Positions 62,179 to 64,000 of a DNA stretch of 64,000 bases are shown here, piece by piece (within the stretch, counting starts at the first letter, position 1; each line of letters opens with the position of its first letter). The position numbers and the translations under genes are program-made. Location of the stretch: assembly GCA_035547425.1 (NCBI GenBank), contig DASZUU010000040.1, forward strand, positions 13,978 to 77,977. Reading direction: 5' to 3'. Source of the stretch: Alloacidobacterium sp035547425 (GTDB lineage Bacteria; Acidobacteriota; Terriglobia; Terriglobales; Acidobacteriaceae). Under the pieces are notes generated by a model. The model worked only from the letters and a program-made list of their open reading frames with translations, had not been told where the DNA came from and did not search any database.

Positions 62179-63578
62179 TGATTCACCACTTTCAAACCCG
62201 GGTCTCTTTGTTTCGCCTTGTTGAGGTTTGCCTGCGGAAGATCATGCAGGCTACCATCGGATGCCTGAATGCGTACATATCCCGTTTCTATGGGAGGCAG
62301 AGAAGAGCTTGCGGCATTCATCTGTACAGGCTGAAAGTCAGAGCCATAGTTCGAATTGATGACTCTTAGGCTATTCCGATACTTGGACTCAGCGCCTTTT
62401 TGCTGTACCTGTTGTACCTTTGCCATGTCATCCAGAACGCTTGAAGGAATCGATTTTCCCGAGAAGCTTTTACCCGCAATACCTTCGATCTTCTGGAGCA
62501 GAGAGCCGCCACCGGCATAATTCTGTATCTCGGCCATATTGATGCGCTTCACACCCTGGGAAGTCGTGATTTGCAATACGCCTTCCTGTGGCAATACTTG
62601 GAATGCCGTTACATTGCCATTGCGAGCAAGCTCAAGCGTGTCTTTCAAGTCCTGAGATGTTTGCATGGCGCTGGCATAGTCCTGACCCGCCTTGGTTGCC
62701 GCATCCGCTGCTTGCGTCACCAGATGCGGAGGAACCTGAGCTAGAGCTCCGTTACTTCCGCGCGCTATCTGTGCATCCATATTTGCTCGGGCTGCTCCTT
62801 CTGCGGCCGCTACCTGCACCTTCGAACGCTGAACAGCTGGGTTTGTTTCTTTCGCCACAGCAGCCTGCACCCCTTGGTCAACTTTGAACTGCTGATAGTC
62901 AGCCGGGGTTTTTCCGGGATTCTTCGCAAGCCAGTCATTCATCTGCTGCATCTCTGGATTATTCGCACGGATGTTGGCTACATCCTTCGCATTTTGCAGC
63001 TTCTGCTGGGCAGGTGACTGCGCAATCTGTGTGTCTGTCCATTGCTTCAGTGTCTGCGGATTGTCAATCATCGAACGAGCCTGCAAAGCCTGCGGCGAAT
63101 TCGATTGATTAGCAAAGACGGCATCAAGTATTCCATGCGCCACGCTGGGATCATATCCGGATGCCTTAATTGCCTGAGCTGCTGCTCCAGTGATATCGGA
63201 CATCTTACTTTGAAGATCAGCGGCTGAGTTCTGGAGATCCACTCTGGCTTTTTGAAATTTAGTCAGATTCTCCATTACTTGCGGAGCCTGGTATGCTGCG
63301 GGACCACTCATAAGCGCACTCTGCAACTTGTCAGGATCAAAAGATAATTTGCCGCTGTCATCTTTTGTGACAGAGGAGGCAAAGGCCTGATTCATTGCTT
63401 GCCGTGCCGCAAGCTCCTGCCGCCGCTGCTGAAGTTCCAGGTCTCCAGCCTGCACTTGCTGGTTTTGAAGTTGCTGCTGCCCCATGAGTGCTTTCAGCCG
63501 CAACACGCGTTCGTAACTTCCCAAGGGGTCGATCTGGGGCGATTGAATCTGCAATGCCGGAAGTGGGATAGTTGACAT
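62175..63578 (-). CDS. Large phage structural or ejection protein
   Basis: 467 aa. Helical, Gln/Ala-rich (LMGQQQLQNQQVQAGDLELQ), no signal peptide, and a beta-rich C-terminus (YVRIQASDGSLHDLPQANLN). CAGGAG site. Resembles podoviral internal virion proteins in style only. Confidence 0.6.
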   Translation of the reverse strand: MSTIPLPALQIQSPQIDPLGSYERVLRLKALMGQQQLQNQQVQAGDLELQQRRQELAARQAMNQAFASSVTKDDSGKLSFDPDKLQSALMSGPAAYQAPQVMENLTKFQKARVDLQNSAADLQSKMSDITGAAAQAIKASGYDPSVAHGILDAVFANQSNSPQALQARSMIDNPQTLKQWTDTQIAQSPAQQKLQNAKDVANIRANNPEMQQMNDWLAKNPGKTPADYQQFKVDQGVQAAVAKETNPAVQRSKVQVAAAEGAARANMDAQIARGSNGALAQVPPHLVTQAADAATKAGQDYASAMQTSQDLKDTLELARNGNVTAFQVLPQEGVLQITTSQGVKRINMAEIQNYAGGGSLLQKIEGIAGKSFSGKSIPSSVLDDMAKVQQVQQKGAESKYRNSLRVINSNYGSDFQPVQMNAASSSLPPIETGYVRIQASDGSLHDLPQANLNKAKQRDPGLKVVNQ

Positions 63579-63597
63579 GTTTTCTCCTGTGATTTTC

Positions 63598-63999
63598 CTA
63601 AACCAGACCGAGTGGATCGGCTGTGCCATTTACAACGTTGAACCAATTGCTTGCCGCTTGCTGTTGTGAACCTTGGTTGTACATGCCTTGAAGCGCATAA
63701 AGGTTATTAATTGTTGAGCCAATTCCGCCATTCCAAGCATTTGCACTCCCTACAATTCCAGAGGCATTTGCAGCGGCTGCATTCTGGTAGCTCTGCCCCA
63801 TGCTGTTAGCTGTATTTAGCAGATTGCTGGAGACATTGTTCGATGCTGCCTGACCTGAAGTGGCAAGCTGATTCGCGGCTGTCTGTCCTACTCCTGCAAG
63901 TGAAGCCAGACGGTTATATTCGTTTGCTTGCTGCTGCTCATACTGGTTGTAGTTTGTGGCATAGGTGTTGTACGCCTGGTTGTAGTAGTTGTTGTACTC
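63598..63999 (-). CDS. Phage DNA-ejection-like protein, 5' truncated
   Basis: 134 codons visible, open to the window edge. Asn/Tyr/Gln-rich start, then EYNRLASLAGVGQTAANQLA and TANSMGQSYQNAAAANASG, a pattern typical of the C-terminus of podovirus DNA transfer proteins. It ends 19 nt before the next gene, same operon. Confidence 0.65.
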   Translation of the reverse strand, partial: EYNNYYNQAYNTYATNYNQYEQQQANEYNRLASLAGVGQTAANQLATSGQAASNNVSSNLLNTANSMGQSYQNAAAANASGIVGSANAWNGGIGSTINNLYALQGMYNQGSQQQAASNWFNVVNGTADPLGLV

Positions 64000-64000
64000 A

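Overview
The window looks like a chromosomal segment of a Gram-negative soil bacterium of the Acidobacteriota (Terriglobia/Acidobacteriaceae type). The inference rests on lipid A genes and BamA/Skp/TonB (a diderm envelope), two giant Oar-like TonB-dependent receptors with an N-terminal carboxypeptidase-regulatory domain, a histone H1-like Lys/Ala protein, an NHL/ASST-type lipoprotein and the general gene mix. No rRNA or species marker is present, so the assignment is by gene style only.

Layout. 1-11.6 kb: envelope and housekeeping genes: lpxA (5' truncated by the window) and lpxI, an exported peroxiredoxin, a DUF120 riboflavin-kinase-like protein, an H1-like protein, an MltD-like lytic transglycosylase, lepA, a Skp-like chaperone, a 6-phosphogluconate dehydrogenase, an aldo/keto reductase and a TetR regulator. 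11.6-27.9 kb: bamA, a CPXCG-type protein, DedA, MogA, a TonB-like protein with a coupled 44-aa membrane ORF and miaA, tdh, pheS/pheT, a ZapB-like coiled coil with zapA, a 6S RNA gene with a promoter, lgt, a thioesterase and an M23 lipoprotein. 28-31.4 kb is an AT-rich accessory patch: two small membrane proteins, yceH, a ParD/ParE pair whose toxin is frameshifted, and a split zinc-ribbon membrane protein. 31.5-38.5 kb: obgE, an Oar-like receptor, a sugar-binding lipoprotein, DoxX and a quinone-reductase-like enzyme opposite a MocR regulator that has two direct repeats in front of it. 40.1-41.9 kb: a compact arsenic locus (arsC, arsM, arsR). 42-56.6 kb: a disordered-plus-receiver protein, mutM, an ASST-like lipoprotein, a TIR-like protein, an enoyl-CoA hydratase, a receptor+TPR pair with an elaborate inverted repeat upstream, and a MerR-like HTH fused to TPRs.

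57.4-64 kb: tRNA-Gly(GCC) and tRNA-Cys(GCA), then mobile DNA. A complete tyrosine integrase abuts tRNA-Cys; a divergent Lys-rich mini-ORF and a second, atypical integrase follow; then the 3' half of a tRNA-Glu gene sits among repeated TGGTCAC motifs; then a GhoS-like protein and three leftward phage virion-type genes, the last cut by the window end.

The best candidates for something new are the AT-rich two-gene membrane module (28.0-29.0 kb), the TIR-like protein with an unknown C-terminal domain (46.8-47.8 kb), the MerR-TPR fusion, the disordered/receiver protein and the composite attachment region at 58.8-60.9 kb. None can be called a described defence system from sequence alone.
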